DNA of 64,000 nucleotides, taken from positions 10,580 to 74,579 of the forward strand of contig JAGZHZ010000013.1 of the NCBI GenBank assembly GCA_018366495.1, given 5' to 3'. Position 1 is the first letter of the stretch. Each line of letters starts with the position of its first letter. Source of the DNA: Clostridiales bacterium (GTDB taxonomy: Bacteria; Bacillota; Clostridia; Lachnospirales; Lachnospiraceae). A model generated the notes under the pieces. The model saw nothing but the letters and a program-made list of their open reading frames with translations. It was not told the origin of the DNA and did not search any database. Both the position numbers and the translations under genes were made by a program. Below, in pieces: positions 18,317 through 27,912 of this stretch.

Positions 18317-18800
18317 TTTTTGTTCCATACAGCCTTTCATACAAAGCTGCAAATTCTTCGTCACACAGATCTAATTCTTTTTCCATTCGATAAGGCACGC
18401 CATCTTTCACTCCCTCACAAACCCTGCACGGTCCGTCCATATAATATCCTTCATAATGATAATCCGATGGCTTTGCATTGCAGATATATTCTGCCAATGC
18501 GTCTGCAGCTTCCTTGCTTTTCTTGTCCATCCTCCCTCCAATGGAAGGCCCGGTCGCTTCGCTGTAAACAGTCAGCCAGATATTCTCTCCTGTTTTGGAT
18601 GTCACTTTAATGCTGTATTCATATTGTTTTTCTACATTTTGAGTCAAATACAAAGGTTCCCCGAATAAGGTCATCAGCTTTCCCAGAACCAGCACTTGTC
18701 TGTCAAAATACTCTGAATCCGAAAAATCTTCATAAATCCCGCAAATTTTGCTCCGCTCAAAAGTATACTGTTCTTTTTCTGCTTCAAATGTAAATTCCAT
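18312..18800 (-). CDS. Conserved hypothetical protein, last gene of ABC/TCS operon
   Basis: The 162-residue soluble protein has no signal peptide or membrane segment and I do not recognise a family. It is acidic, with beta-strand-like alternation in the first 90 residues (YSIKVTSKTGENIWLTVYSEATGPSIGG) and a helical C-terminus. Cysteines occur in CRVCEG near residue 125-130. AGGAGA precedes the ATG. It is 35 bases downstream of the ABC ATPase gene on the same strand and could be cotranscribed. Confidence 0.75.
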   Translation of the reverse strand: MEFTFEAEKEQYTFERSKICGIYEDFSDSEYFDRQVLVLGKLMTLFGEPLYLTQNVEKQYEYSIKVTSKTGENIWLTVYSEATGPSIGGRMDKKSKEAADALAEYICNAKPSDYHYEGYYMDGPCRVCEGVKDGVPYRMEKELDLCDEEFAALYERLYGTKK

Positions 18801-18835
18801 TTTATCCGTCTCCTATTGTCTGTTTCTTTTTACAT

Positions 18836-19486
18836 TTATCTGTTCTGTTTTTTCAGATTTCCTGCATCCATCTCATAGACCTCATCGCATAAAACCTTGA
18901 TATCTTCTGCGTTATGACTTGCCAGAATCATAGTCTTTCCTTCTTTTTTCAAATCTTTCAAGAGTCTTCGGATCTCTTCCACTCCTCTGTGATCTAGTCC
19001 GTTAAATGGTTCATCCAGTACTAAAAATTCCGGGTTCTCCATGATTGCCTGCGCAATGCCAAGTCTCTGCCGCATTCCAAGAGAATATTTAGAAACCTGC
19101 TTTTTCATATCCGGATCCAGCCCTACTTTTCTCATCGCTTCTTCTATACCTGTGCGGTCAATCTTTTTTCTCAAATCAGCTAAAATCTCCAGATTTTTTC
19201 TGCCTGTCAATCCAGATAAAAATCCTGGTGTCTCAATGATTACCCCCAGACTTTCCGGAAAATCAATTTCTTTTCCGATCTCCTTTCCACCCACCCAGAT
19301 TCTTCCGGATGTGGCAGGCAGAAGACCACAGATACACTTCATAAATACTGTTTTTCCTGATCCGTTATTTCCCACAATCCCGTAGATTTTGCCTCTCTCA
19401 AGCTGTACAGACACCTCTTTGAGCGCCCATTCCTCTCCGAATTTTCTGCTGACCTGATCCAGCCGCACATATATTTCACCCTTCAT
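18836..19486 (-). CDS. ABC transporter ATP-binding protein
   Basis: The 216-residue ATPase has Walker A GNNGSGKT (about residues 35-42), signature YSLGMRQRLG, Walker B FLVLDEPFNGLD and switch histidine ASHNAED. The ATG at 19484-19486 follows AAAGGA; a TTG two codons earlier is less likely. It is the energy-coupling subunit for the two permeases encoded just upstream (19556-21192). Small single ATPases of this type with two unlike permeases resemble LanF-type lantibiotic-immunity or related peptide-export systems. Confidence 0.92.
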   Translation of the reverse strand: MKGEIYVRLDQVSRKFGEEWALKEVSVQLERGKIYGIVGNNGSGKTVFMKCICGLLPATSGRIWVGGKEIGKEIDFPESLGVIIETPGFLSGLTGRKNLEILADLRKKIDRTGIEEAMRKVGLDPDMKKQVSKYSLGMRQRLGIAQAIMENPEFLVLDEPFNGLDHRGVEEIRRLLKDLKKEGKTMILASHNAEDIKVLCDEVYEMDAGNLKKQNR

Positions 19487-19555
19487 GGTCAAAATCCTTT
19501 CTATTTTCTCTGAACCCCCGCTCTTTATCTAACAGCAGACGATTTCTGTTTTTTC

Positions 19556-20278
19556 TTAACTGATCTCTCTCAGATCCTTTTTCAGCAGTTCTCCGTGAAT
19601 TCCTGTCACTGCCACAAATACGGTCAGTACAATCATCCAGCCGATCCATCCATTTTCCGTAATCCATACCCCCGGAGACAGCCATGGAAGCTGTTCAAAA
19701 TATCGCTCCTGAAGCAGAATTAAAAAATAATAGCATACAAGTGGAATTCCCATTGTCAGATAAAGCGATCGTGTCAAAATCGCACATATTCCCCCCAGAT
19801 TTGCAAATGCTGCACTGATCAGAACTGCCCTCAGCCACATACCGCATACCGCAATCCCTTCCTGAAAGCCGCCATCCGGGATGACTGCCGAAAGAATTTC
19901 TCTCCCTGCTGCTATCCGCAGTACTGCAGTTATCCCGAAAGCTGCTGCAAAAATCATACCTGTATGGCATAAAATATGACTCACGCGTTCTCTTTGGTAT
20001 CGCTTTCGGTCTTCTCTTGTGATATACATTTTTAAAAATCCACTTTGTTTTTCACGCAGATACAAATCTGCCCCTGAAAAGGATGCCGCGACTGGGAGCA
20101 AAAATATCATGCTTCTGGAAGAAAATCCATCTGAGACCATCTGCCATATCGTCCCCTCCTGCCAGCTCTGCATATCTCCGTCATTTGCCGCTTTTCCAGC
20201 CAATATTCCAATCAGTACAGCAGCAATTCCGATCCACACTGTCTTCTCTGAAAAAATTCTTTTTATTTGCCTTCTCAT
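19556..20278 (-). CDS. ABC-2-type permease subunit
   Basis: The 240-residue membrane protein has about six hydrophobic helices, beginning VWIGIAAVLIGILAG near residue 12. A motif between helices (SGADLYLREKQSGFLKMYITREDRKRY) is typical of ABC-2 permeases that pair with LanF/BceA-like ATPases. The ATG at 20278 follows AAGGGA; the longer frame covers part of the preceding gene. It is followed 69 bases later by the ATPase gene. Confidence 0.85.
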   Translation of the reverse strand: MRRQIKRIFSEKTVWIGIAAVLIGILAGKAANDGDMQSWQEGTIWQMVSDGFSSRSMIFLLPVAASFSGADLYLREKQSGFLKMYITREDRKRYQRERVSHILCHTGMIFAAAFGITAVLRIAAGREILSAVIPDGGFQEGIAVCGMWLRAVLISAAFANLGGICAILTRSLYLTMGIPLVCYYFLILLQERYFEQLPWLSPGVWITENGWIGWMIVLTVFVAVTGIHGELLKKDLREIS

Positions 20279-20304
20279 CGCTTTTCCCTTCTTACTCCCT
20301 GTCT

Positions 20305-21192
20305 TTAGATGACTCTGCTTTTTGAGAGCGGATATCGTTTTAAGACTCGAAATGACAAAAATGCCAGAATACACAAGATAAGAAAAAATACCATGCACGA
20401 CTGTCCCACAGTCGGCAGATGATCGTACCCAAAATTGTGTCTTCCATAGACCGCATGGTTTAGCGGACTGATCCATCCTGTCGCTGTACGCACTTTATAC
20501 ATTTCAAACGGCTCCAGTCCCATCATCTTTCCCAAGATTTCAGGGTCCATCAAAAATCCATACAGACTGTAGCACAACCCTGCCAGAATACCTGCTTTTT
20601 TCCCAAATGCCATATTGCAGAGCAATACCAGAAATCCCATCGTCAGCGCATATCCAAACAACAGCATAATCACCTGAATGGCACATCCATACGGCTGAAT
20701 ACTTTCCATCACCCGCACAGTGGACGGAATCTGCATCTCTCTCCCCATCTCAGAATATCCCAGCAATGCAGCCGTTTTACTCCACATATTTCCAATAAAA
20801 CTGTCTTTGGCACATAAAACGCAGGTGACAATCATCATAAATCCCATGTAGATTCCCGTCACAGAAATGATATAAATCAGCTGCGCTGTAAGCCATCTCT
20901 TCTTTGTCGTTCTGATCAGGTAAAACATAGAAGCATCACTTAATTTCGGCAAATCAGAAAAAATTAAAAGCAAAAGAAGCGCTGAGCAGAGCACTGCCGT
21001 CGTATCTCCGAAAGTCCAGATAAATGGCTCTGCCGCCTGCATCGGTGTCTGAAAATACGTCACAATTCTCATCACTTTTTCACTCAGCAGAAAGCTTAAA
21101 ACAATTCCGAGCAGAAAGGTCAGAATCACTTTTGGATTGCGGAAAAATCCAAGAAAATTAAATTTTACAACTGCAAAAATTTGTCTTATCAT
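20305..21192 (-). CDS. ABC-2-type permease subunit, second
   Basis: The 295-residue membrane protein starts MIRQIFAVVKFNFLGFFRNPK, has about six transmembrane helices and is unlike its neighbour in sequence. It starts 22 bases after the lipoprotein stop and ends 26 bases before the next permease, consistent with one operon. The start at 21192 fits the first amphipathic segment; the upstream ribosome-binding site (GGTGAT) is weak, suggesting coupled translation. With the partner permease and ATPase it should form a heterodimeric exporter or immunity transporter. Confidence 0.85.
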   Translation of the reverse strand: MIRQIFAVVKFNFLGFFRNPKVILTFLLGIVLSFLLSEKVMRIVTYFQTPMQAAEPFIWTFGDTTAVLCSALLLLLIFSDLPKLSDASMFYLIRTTKKRWLTAQLIYIISVTGIYMGFMMIVTCVLCAKDSFIGNMWSKTAALLGYSEMGREMQIPSTVRVMESIQPYGCAIQVIMLLFGYALTMGFLVLLCNMAFGKKAGILAGLCYSLYGFLMDPEILGKMMGLEPFEMYKVRTATGWISPLNHAVYGRHNFGYDHLPTVGQSCMVFFLILCILAFLSFRVLKRYPLSKSRVI

Positions 21193-21214
21193 AGCCGTAT
21201 CACCACACCATAAA

Positions 21215-22567
21215 TCAGTATCCCAGACTTCTCTTGATAATCGTTCCATCGATCGCATTGATCGTCATCTTGCTGTAATATTCCAATCCTGTCTCATACT
21301 CGTACGTCTCATTCTCCCAGACCGTTGTGTTCTGCTCTCTTCCATAAAAATCCCATACCGGAACAAGCAATCCTTGGCCATCACCGCTGAGCGGATCGTA
21401 AATTCTGGCATACCCAAGCGTCACTTTTTCAATCTGCAGCTTTTTCTTAATATATCCATCATCTCTCATATTTGCATTCTGAATCTGAATCATCTCTTCA
21501 AAGATCGCAGCAATCTCAGAAAATGGTTTTAACTTTACATTTTCTACAGTGCACTCTCCCACATCATATAAATTATAACAGTGTACCTGCTGCACCCCGT
21601 CTTTATTCACAACGATTTCCAGATTTTCATATGACCATGGAACCGTGACATCGTCGTCCATGCTTGCATAGCCTCCGCCCATATCATCGTCATATGTCAC
21701 AGGAAATCCATTTATTTCTCTTGTATAACAGATTTTCCATCCGCTGTCCAGGATTGTGGTCTCTTCCGTTTCATCTGATCCATTATCTAATCTCACGTTT
21801 AAAATCTGTTCTCTTGCTTTCATGTCTTCCAGACCAAGCGCTGCAACTTTTTCATCCGCCATCTTCTTTGCCTCATCGGCTGTAATCCCAGCCATTTCCT
21901 CAATCATTTCTTTTGTTGTATTCTCCGGCAATTCTCTGGTCTCATTTACATTTGTCCACATATACGGATGACGGCCGTAACCGGCAGGACCATTTTCATC
22001 AATCTGCTGCACTTCCATGACAATCGGCATGGCTAATTCTGTTTTTAAAAAAAGCAAAAATTTTTGTCCATCCCTCTCAAAAACTCCCATGAAACGCTGA
22101 TTTTCCATCTCAGTTGGAACTTTTGGAATCACAAGTTCTTTTTCGCCGAATTGTTCGTAACGATCGATATCATATACGCCATCGGCGCCGACAAATGTTT
22201 CTGTGAACGTATCCACAAGCGTCTGATCAAACGGTTTTTGTGACACCTGATATACATTTACAGAAGAGACATCTGGAACATCCACCTGTGCGCTGCAGAC
22301 CACTTCAAAATTTCCGTCTGCTGATGTAATCGTACTTTCATACCGTTCAGGAACGCCAAGATTTTTTCTCAGCTCATTTTCATCAGTCTCCTGATTGACC
22401 GGTTCCTCTGCGGTATCCTCCCCGTTTTTCTGTTCGGTATCCTGTTCATACTGTGCAATGCTGTCCTTCCCTTTTTCTCTTACAATCTGTTGATCTGGCG
22501 TTTTCTGACACCCTGTGAGACACCATGCAGTCAAAATCAGACATAAAAACACTCTTCTTTTTTTCAT
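21215..22567 (-). CDS. Lipoprotein of ABC/TCS operon
   Basis: The 450-residue lipoprotein has lipobox LTGC with Cys20 (start ATG 22565-22567 behind GGGTGA; a GTG three codons earlier is possible). The rest is exported, acidic at first (about 25-75, rich in E, D and Q) and then mixed alpha/beta without a family I recognise. It lies between the histidine kinase and the permeases, so it may act as ligand capture or as a sensor accessory, as lipoproteins do in lantibiotic-immunity loci. That role is an inference from position. Confidence 0.82.
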   Translation of the reverse strand: MKKRRVFLCLILTAWCLTGCQKTPDQQIVREKGKDSIAQYEQDTEQKNGEDTAEEPVNQETDENELRKNLGVPERYESTITSADGNFEVVCSAQVDVPDVSSVNVYQVSQKPFDQTLVDTFTETFVGADGVYDIDRYEQFGEKELVIPKVPTEMENQRFMGVFERDGQKFLLFLKTELAMPIVMEVQQIDENGPAGYGRHPYMWTNVNETRELPENTTKEMIEEMAGITADEAKKMADEKVAALGLEDMKAREQILNVRLDNGSDETEETTILDSGWKICYTREINGFPVTYDDDMGGGYASMDDDVTVPWSYENLEIVVNKDGVQQVHCYNLYDVGECTVENVKLKPFSEIAAIFEEMIQIQNANMRDDGYIKKKLQIEKVTLGYARIYDPLSGDGQGLLVPVWDFYGREQNTTVWENETYEYETGLEYYSKMTINAIDGTIIKRSLGY

Positions 22568-22714
22568 AATTTTCACCCAGCCCTATTCCTTTCTGTTTCA
22601 GGAGGAGCGCCATCTCTCCTTTTTTAATATTCATCCTTTGTTTCGGCTGAAAATTTCGTTCTTCTTTCTGTATCATACTGCTTTTTGTTTTATCAAGTCT
22701 CCAACAGATTGTAA

Positions 22715-24154
22715 TCAATTTGTAAATTTTTCTCCGTCGTTTCTCTTTTTTCCTTTCTCCTCAAACACAAGCGTCACGGTGCTGCCCTTTCCTTCCTCGC
22801 TTTCAATCTCGATTCTGGCATGATGTAATTTTGCAATCTGCTCACACAGGGCAAGTCCAAGGCCGGCTCCGCCTTCTTTTCTTGATCTCGACCGGTCCGC
22901 CATATAAAATGCTTCTGTCAATTTTCCGATTTCTTCCTTCGCAATACCAATTCCAAAATCCTGCACCCAGATTTTATTTTTTTCTGCTCCCAATAAAATG
23001 GATGATCCCTCCTCAGAGGCACGATACGCATTTTCCATACAGTTGATCAGAAACGTAATCAGAAGATCTTTTTCCCCTGTGATCCATATTTTTTCCATTC
23101 CCTTTCTGATTTTTATCTCAATTTTTTTCTGTTTCGGCTGCGCTTGAAAAATCTCTTTTGCCTCCCCAAGAAGCTGCTCTGCATCATAAGTCTCAAATAT
23201 CAGCGTGCCTTCCGCATGGTACAGTCCTGTCAGTTCCAGCATCTTCTGAGACAGTCTGGAAAGGCGTTTGCTCTCTGATTCTATATACTGCAAAGCTTTT
23301 ACTCTTCTTTCTTCAGAAATACGCACCCGCAAAAGGGTCTCCGCATATCCCTGAATTGCAGTCATCGGCGTCCTGAGTTCATGGGCAAGGCTCCCCATCA
23401 TCTGTCTTTGCGATTCATTTAAATCAGACAGCTCTTTGATATGATCCTGCACTTTTTCTGCCATTTTATTAAAACTTTCCGATACTTCTCCTATCTCATC
23501 CTTTGCACAGATTTTTGCACGCTCTTCATACTTTCCAGCTGAAATAATATTGGCTGTTCTTTTCAGATCATAAAATGGCTTTAGAATTCTTTTTACAATC
23601 CCATACAGCGCGGCATTCATCACCAGAATCAAAATTCCAGACAAAAGAATACCTTGAAGAAATAAATCTCTCAGGCGACTGTAGATTTCTGTCAGATCCT
23701 GATACTGAAAAATCTGATATTTCTCTCCCTGATACTCGACACTTCGCTCCATCAGAAGAAGATTTGTTTTTCCCGCTTTTGTCTGCACATATAAAATATG
23801 GGGCATATCTGGAACTTCTTTTATGTCTGAATCCCAGAATAATTCTGTTGAAAATTCATACGGTGTCATATTCCACACTTCTTTTTCTCCCTGATACAGG
23901 GCAGTGCGTATCTCAAAAAATTCACGGAAACAACTGATGAACACAGGTGTATTCATCTGCATCTCCATCCGTCCCGCCTTTTTTAGGAGTTCATCCATCT
24001 GCCGATAAGAATGTTCCAGCTTTTCTCCCTCCAGCTTTACTTTATTTTCCATCATCGTCTGATTGCTCTGAAATAACAGATACCATAAAATAATCTGCGA
24101 AAAAAGAAGCAGCGATACGGTCGCTGCCACTGAAATCTTTGTCACTAATTTCAT
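22715..24154 (-). CDS. HAMP-type sensor histidine kinase
   Basis: The 479-residue kinase has an N-terminal transmembrane helix (about 8-30), an extracellular region of about 130 residues, a second helix at about 160-185, HAMP, HisKA with phospho-acceptor His258 (SLAHELRTPMTAIQGY) and HATPase_c (N-box INCMENAYRAS, DFGIGI, GGAGLGLAL). It starts two bases after the response-regulator stop, so the pair is co-translated. Likely role: senses an envelope or peptide signal and controls the ABC genes downstream in the same operon. Confidence 0.93.
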   Translation of the reverse strand: MKLVTKISVAATVSLLLFSQIILWYLLFQSNQTMMENKVKLEGEKLEHSYRQMDELLKKAGRMEMQMNTPVFISCFREFFEIRTALYQGEKEVWNMTPYEFSTELFWDSDIKEVPDMPHILYVQTKAGKTNLLLMERSVEYQGEKYQIFQYQDLTEIYSRLRDLFLQGILLSGILILVMNAALYGIVKRILKPFYDLKRTANIISAGKYEERAKICAKDEIGEVSESFNKMAEKVQDHIKELSDLNESQRQMMGSLAHELRTPMTAIQGYAETLLRVRISEERRVKALQYIESESKRLSRLSQKMLELTGLYHAEGTLIFETYDAEQLLGEAKEIFQAQPKQKKIEIKIRKGMEKIWITGEKDLLITFLINCMENAYRASEEGSSILLGAEKNKIWVQDFGIGIAKEEIGKLTEAFYMADRSRSRKEGGAGLGLALCEQIAKLHHARIEIESEEGKGSTVTLVFEEKGKKRNDGEKFTN

Positions 24155-24156
24155 AT

Positions 24157-24819
24157 TTATTCCCCCTCCAGTCGATATCCCACTTTCGGAATCGTCTTTA
24201 TCACATCTCCAAAATCCAGTTTTTTCCTCAACTGTGCCACATGAACATCCACTGTGCGTGTTTCTCCTTCAAACTCAACGCCCCACAGTCCTTTTAAAAT
24301 CTGTTCTCTGCTCAGGGCGATGTTTTTATATTTCACAAACATCATCAGACATTCAAATTCCATTGGTTTTAAAACCACTTCTTCTCCGTCTTTCAGGACA
24401 AGATGGCGTTCTGGATAAATCGTAACTCCATGAATCTGGATAGATTCCTCTTTTTTTACTGTCCGTTCCAGAACTTTTTCCATGCGCACCAGCAGCTCCA
24501 ACATCTCAAACGGCTTTACAATATAGTCGTCCGCACCACCTTTTAACCCCTTTACCTTGCTTGCAATATCACCCTTTGCTGTCAGAAAAATGACCGGAAT
24601 ATTCTGCCGCTGAAGAAAAGGAAGCAGTTCAAACCCGTCCATTCCAGGAAGCATCACATCCAAAAGTGCGATATCATACGCCCCATTTTGTTCCAGTTCA
24701 GCCGCCGCCTCATCTCCGCGAAAAAACGGAACCGTCTCATATCCTGCCACTTCCAGATTCATACAGATCAGATCTGAAATTGCTGCCTCATCCTCAATCA
24801 CAAGTACTTTTCCTCTCAT
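24157..24819 (-). CDS. OmpR-family response regulator
   Basis: The 220-residue regulator has a receiver domain with Asp54 (IALLDVMLPGMDGF), conserved Thr (FLTAK) and Lys (VKPFE), and a C-terminal winged-helix DNA-binding domain (about 125-218, MEFECLMMFVKYKNIALSR, TVDVHVAQLRKKL, GYRLEGE). GAGGGA precedes the ATG. It is the first gene of the operon running down to about 18312. Confidence 0.95.
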   Translation of the reverse strand: MRGKVLVIEDEAAISDLICMNLEVAGYETVPFFRGDEAAAELEQNGAYDIALLDVMLPGMDGFELLPFLQRQNIPVIFLTAKGDIASKVKGLKGGADDYIVKPFEMLELLVRMEKVLERTVKKEESIQIHGVTIYPERHLVLKDGEEVVLKPMEFECLMMFVKYKNIALSREQILKGLWGVEFEGETRTVDVHVAQLRKKLDFGDVIKTIPKVGYRLEGE

Positions 24820-24871
24820 TTTCTATCCCTCTCTTCTATATCAGCTTGTCCTAGCAAATGTCAGAAACCTG

Positions 24872-25567
24872 TCAGCTCTTTGATATCTGCTTTTTCTTTT
24901 CGTAACACTGCGTTTCTCCCAGAAATGCTTCCGCTTTCTCTTTTAAAAACAAAACCAAATCTTCCAGGTCAAACACCTGCAGCTCCCCTTGTTCTGTCTT
25001 TGCTGCTCTCATAAAGCTTTCCAGTTTTGAAAATATCCAGTCTGCGCGCATCCTCCATTCCTTCGGTAAATCCGCCTCATATTTCCGCTCCAGATCCAAT
25101 CTAAAGCGTTCGATCAGCACATTGTTCATCTTTGTAAAGTCTCCGTAATAATACATATCAGAGAAGTATTCTTCTCTTGTCACATACAATCCCGTTTTAT
25201 GGATTTTTGCTTTCACAATCTGACAGATCTTTTCCTCTTCCTCGCCTTTTTCATTTAAAAATGTCACAATCCTCGGCATATATTCCTGAAAAAAGCAGGA
25301 ATCAATATAGAGATGATAATAAAATCCCCACCAGAAGGGTGTTTTCTTCATCCCCTCAGAAGCGCGCAGAAAATCAGAAAGTTCCGGATATCGCACACTG
25401 TTTCCTCCTGTCTTCGGGTCACGAAAATGTGTCGTCTCTTTATTCTCCACTGCATCTGGAAGTAAATTTCCAATCAGAAATTTCTGTCTCCATTCCTCAT
25501 CATATCTTTCTTTTCTCTGCGCAAGCCACAGCTTTGCCGCTGTTAAGTGAACAATATAGCCCGGCAT
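24872..25567 (-). CDS. Zinc-dependent phospholipase-C-like protein
   Basis: The 231-residue protein has spaced His/Asp motifs reminiscent of the phospholipase C / S1-P1 nuclease-like fold: IVHLTAAKLW near residue 5, GNLLPDAV near 34, THFRDP near 46 and YYHLYIDSCFF near 83. These could bind metal, but not every ligand of the classical enzyme can be placed, so activity is uncertain. No signal peptide is present, which differs from secreted phospholipase C. AGGAGAAGAGG precedes the ATG. It follows the HelD gene by 24 bases on the same strand. Confidence 0.6.
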   Translation of the reverse strand: MPGYIVHLTAAKLWLAQRKERYDEEWRQKFLIGNLLPDAVENKETTHFRDPKTGGNSVRYPELSDFLRASEGMKKTPFWWGFYYHLYIDSCFFQEYMPRIVTFLNEKGEEEEKICQIVKAKIHKTGLYVTREEYFSDMYYYGDFTKMNNVLIERFRLDLERKYEADLPKEWRMRADWIFSKLESFMRAAKTEQGELQVFDLEDLVLFLKEKAEAFLGETQCYEKKKQISKS

Positions 25568-25591
25568 ACCTCTTCTCCTCTTCTCCTTTTC

Positions 25592-27646
25592 TCATTCAAA
25601 TAATTCTTTCTGAATCTCAAGAATATGCAGTTCATGCAATGCGCGCGTCACCGCTACATACATTAGTTTTGCCGTCTCCGGCTTTTTGATCGCCTGATCC
25701 AGTTTTGGATTCCACAAGATAACGGTGTCAAATTCAAGGCCTTTTGTATATCTGACCGGCAGCACCATCACACCTTTTGAAAATCCGTTTTCCTCGCCGT
25801 CCGTCAGTGTAATTCTGTCTTTTAACCGTTCTTTTACTTCTCTGCTCTCCTCCTCATTGCGGCATACGATCGCCACTGTTTCATATCCCTGTTCCTTTAT
25901 TTTCTGAATCAAATCCGCTGTATACCGTGCCGCTTCCTCTTCATTTTTCAGGATCTTCTTCTCTACAGGAATTCCATGCCGGATCACAGGATCAATTTTA
26001 TACTGCCCCGCTGAAGCTTTCTCCAGAATTTTTCCTGCAAACTGTGAGATTTCAATCGTATTTCGATAACTTTTGGAAAGCAACCGAAACTGATCTTTCT
26101 GATCCGTCAGAAAGACCCCTTTCAATTCCTCCCAATCATTCATTCCCGTCTCATAGTTAATATTCTGGGATACATCCCCCATAATCGTAAAATAACATTT
26201 CGGCAGAATCTGTCTCAGCACATAATAGACGCTGATTCCAAAATCCTGAGCCTCGTCGAAAAACAACTGTCCAAATTCTTCATCGTCTTTCTTTCTCATG
26301 ATGCGATACCAGATGAGTGCAAGCGCCGCTGTGTCATATACATCGCATTTTCCTTTTGAGACTGCCTGTATGTGCCCGTTCATCTCCACTTTATGTTCTT
26401 GTCCATACGCAGTCAGAAAGGATGTATAGATTGTAAAAATGGAACCGGAAGGTTTCTTTTTCTGAAATGTACCACGATACTGCGCCTGTTTTTCTTTCAT
26501 CCGCTCTCTGTCTTCTTCATCCATCAAAAATGCAATCCGCTTCCTCATCCGCTCTTCCAGAAGTTTCAGCAGCTGCATCACGGAGAATCTTGGATTGTCA
26601 TCCCGCAAAGACATACAGCTCTCCTGTGTCAGAATCACACCCAGTTCCTCATCTCTTAATTCCTTTCCGTCCACAATCTCACAGCGCAGCAGCCGCAGAT
26701 ACTGTTCCAGTTCCATGATAAAAGAAAGAGTGCATCTCTCCTTTGCGGTGTCGTCTGCCGGTACCATCTGATGTTTCTTTTTCCATTCTTTTCCCAGAAT
26801 ATGTACAAACATCTGATCCATTCTCATATGTCTGATATTCGGCACATCCAGCTCTGGCAATCCGCTTGTGATATAGTTCAGCAGTAAGTCGTTGCTTCCC
26901 ACGATGCAAAATTCATTCGATGTAAACCACTGCTCATAATTGTACAGAATATAGGAAATTCTGTGCATTGCCACTGTTGTCTTTCCGCTTCCTGCCACTC
27001 CCTGCACAATCACATTTGCAAACGGCGATTCCCTGATAATTTCATTTTGTTCTTTCTGAATTGTGGCAATGATTTCCCCCAGCACTGCATCTTTATTTTT
27101 GGAAAGATACTGAACTAAAAGCTCATCGTTTGACGCCACATCGCTGTCATAAAACCCTTTCAGTTTTCCGTCTTCGGTGTCAAAAGTTCGTTTTAAATGA
27201 AGATCTACCGGCATTTTCTCCCCGTCCGGAAGCCAGTAATACCCCGATCCCAGCTCATTTTCATAGTAAACGCTGGAAATCGGGGCTCTCCAATCTGCAA
27301 TCAGCACATCTGTTTTGTCCTTTCGGATACCATTTTTTCCGATATAGATTCTCTCCTGTGTCCCTGCTGTTTCATCTGTGTAATCAATTCTGCCAAAATA
27401 AGGACGTGCCAGCGCCGCTTTATGCTTTCGCACCTGATTATGCGCATTTTCTTCCATACTGCTCGCTGTCATAAGCTGATCGTACAATTCCAGATCTCCT
27501 TTTCGAATCATTTGATACAGCTCCTTGACTTCCTGCTGCAGTTTCTTTAAATTTCCCTTGTATTGCATCAGATTTTCACGGATCAGGGATCTGCATTTCT
27601 CAAAATGCTGCTGTTCTTCTTTCCATTCCTGTTCTTTTTTTGTCAT
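25592..27646 (-). CDS. helD: HelD-like superfamily I helicase, RNA polymerase recycling factor
   Basis: The 684-residue protein has a coiled-coil N-terminus (about 1-75), Walker A GVAGSGKTT at about 217-225, an inserted domain, the Walker B-like FFDEAQDFG, SKSYRNT, and the C-terminal helicase motif LYVAVTRALHELHIL. Size and layout match HelD of Firmicutes, which uses ATP to remove RNA polymerase from stalled complexes and can confer rifamycin tolerance. GAGGTGA precedes the ATG. UvrD/PcrA are longer and lack this N-terminal arm, so HelD is the better call. Confidence 0.88.
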   Translation of the reverse strand: MTKKEQEWKEEQQHFEKCRSLIRENLMQYKGNLKKLQQEVKELYQMIRKGDLELYDQLMTASSMEENAHNQVRKHKAALARPYFGRIDYTDETAGTQERIYIGKNGIRKDKTDVLIADWRAPISSVYYENELGSGYYWLPDGEKMPVDLHLKRTFDTEDGKLKGFYDSDVASNDELLVQYLSKNKDAVLGEIIATIQKEQNEIIRESPFANVIVQGVAGSGKTTVAMHRISYILYNYEQWFTSNEFCIVGSNDLLLNYITSGLPELDVPNIRHMRMDQMFVHILGKEWKKKHQMVPADDTAKERCTLSFIMELEQYLRLLRCEIVDGKELRDEELGVILTQESCMSLRDDNPRFSVMQLLKLLEERMRKRIAFLMDEEDRERMKEKQAQYRGTFQKKKPSGSIFTIYTSFLTAYGQEHKVEMNGHIQAVSKGKCDVYDTAALALIWYRIMRKKDDEEFGQLFFDEAQDFGISVYYVLRQILPKCYFTIMGDVSQNINYETGMNDWEELKGVFLTDQKDQFRLLSKSYRNTIEISQFAGKILEKASAGQYKIDPVIRHGIPVEKKILKNEEEAARYTADLIQKIKEQGYETVAIVCRNEEESREVKERLKDRITLTDGEENGFSKGVMVLPVRYTKGLEFDTVILWNPKLDQAIKKPETAKLMYVAVTRALHELHILEIQKELFE

Positions 27647-27894
27647 CTTTTCACCTCATCTTTCTCACCCGTCGAGGATCTATTATATCAAAAAAAGTTG
27701 GAATTTCCAGTGTTTTTTTCTTATCAGGCTTCTTGCAGATGCAAGAAGATGCAAGAGAGAATTTCTTTTTCTTTTTTTGTTTTTGTCTCCCAAATATAAT
27801 TGAATTGTCGCAGATTCCTTCTTATCATCCCGAAATGTAATCTCTTTGACGAAAACAAGAAGTTTCATAATATATTGGCTAAAGCGCAGACCTT
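27647..27894. other. AT-rich intergenic region upstream of helD
   Basis: These 248 bases hold the helD promoter region and the end of the GNAT gene. A run of related short units (TTGCAGATGCAAGAAGATGCAAGAG at about 27732-27756, with near repeats of GATGCAAGA) is visible. I see no coding sequence. Confidence 0.5.
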
Positions 27895-27912
27895 TTACAG
27901 TCTGCGCTCATA
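27886..27912 (-). terminator. Hairpin over the GNAT stop codon
   Basis: GCGCAGAC and GTCTGCGC form an 8-bp stem with an 8-base loop, overlapping the stop codon at 27895. The U-run after it on the minus strand is short (TTTAG). Confidence 0.5.

Noticed and set aside
27725..27760. Short GATGCAAGA repeats as a CRISPR or binding-site array
   Set aside because: Units are too short and irregular, and only two or three are present; probably slippage.
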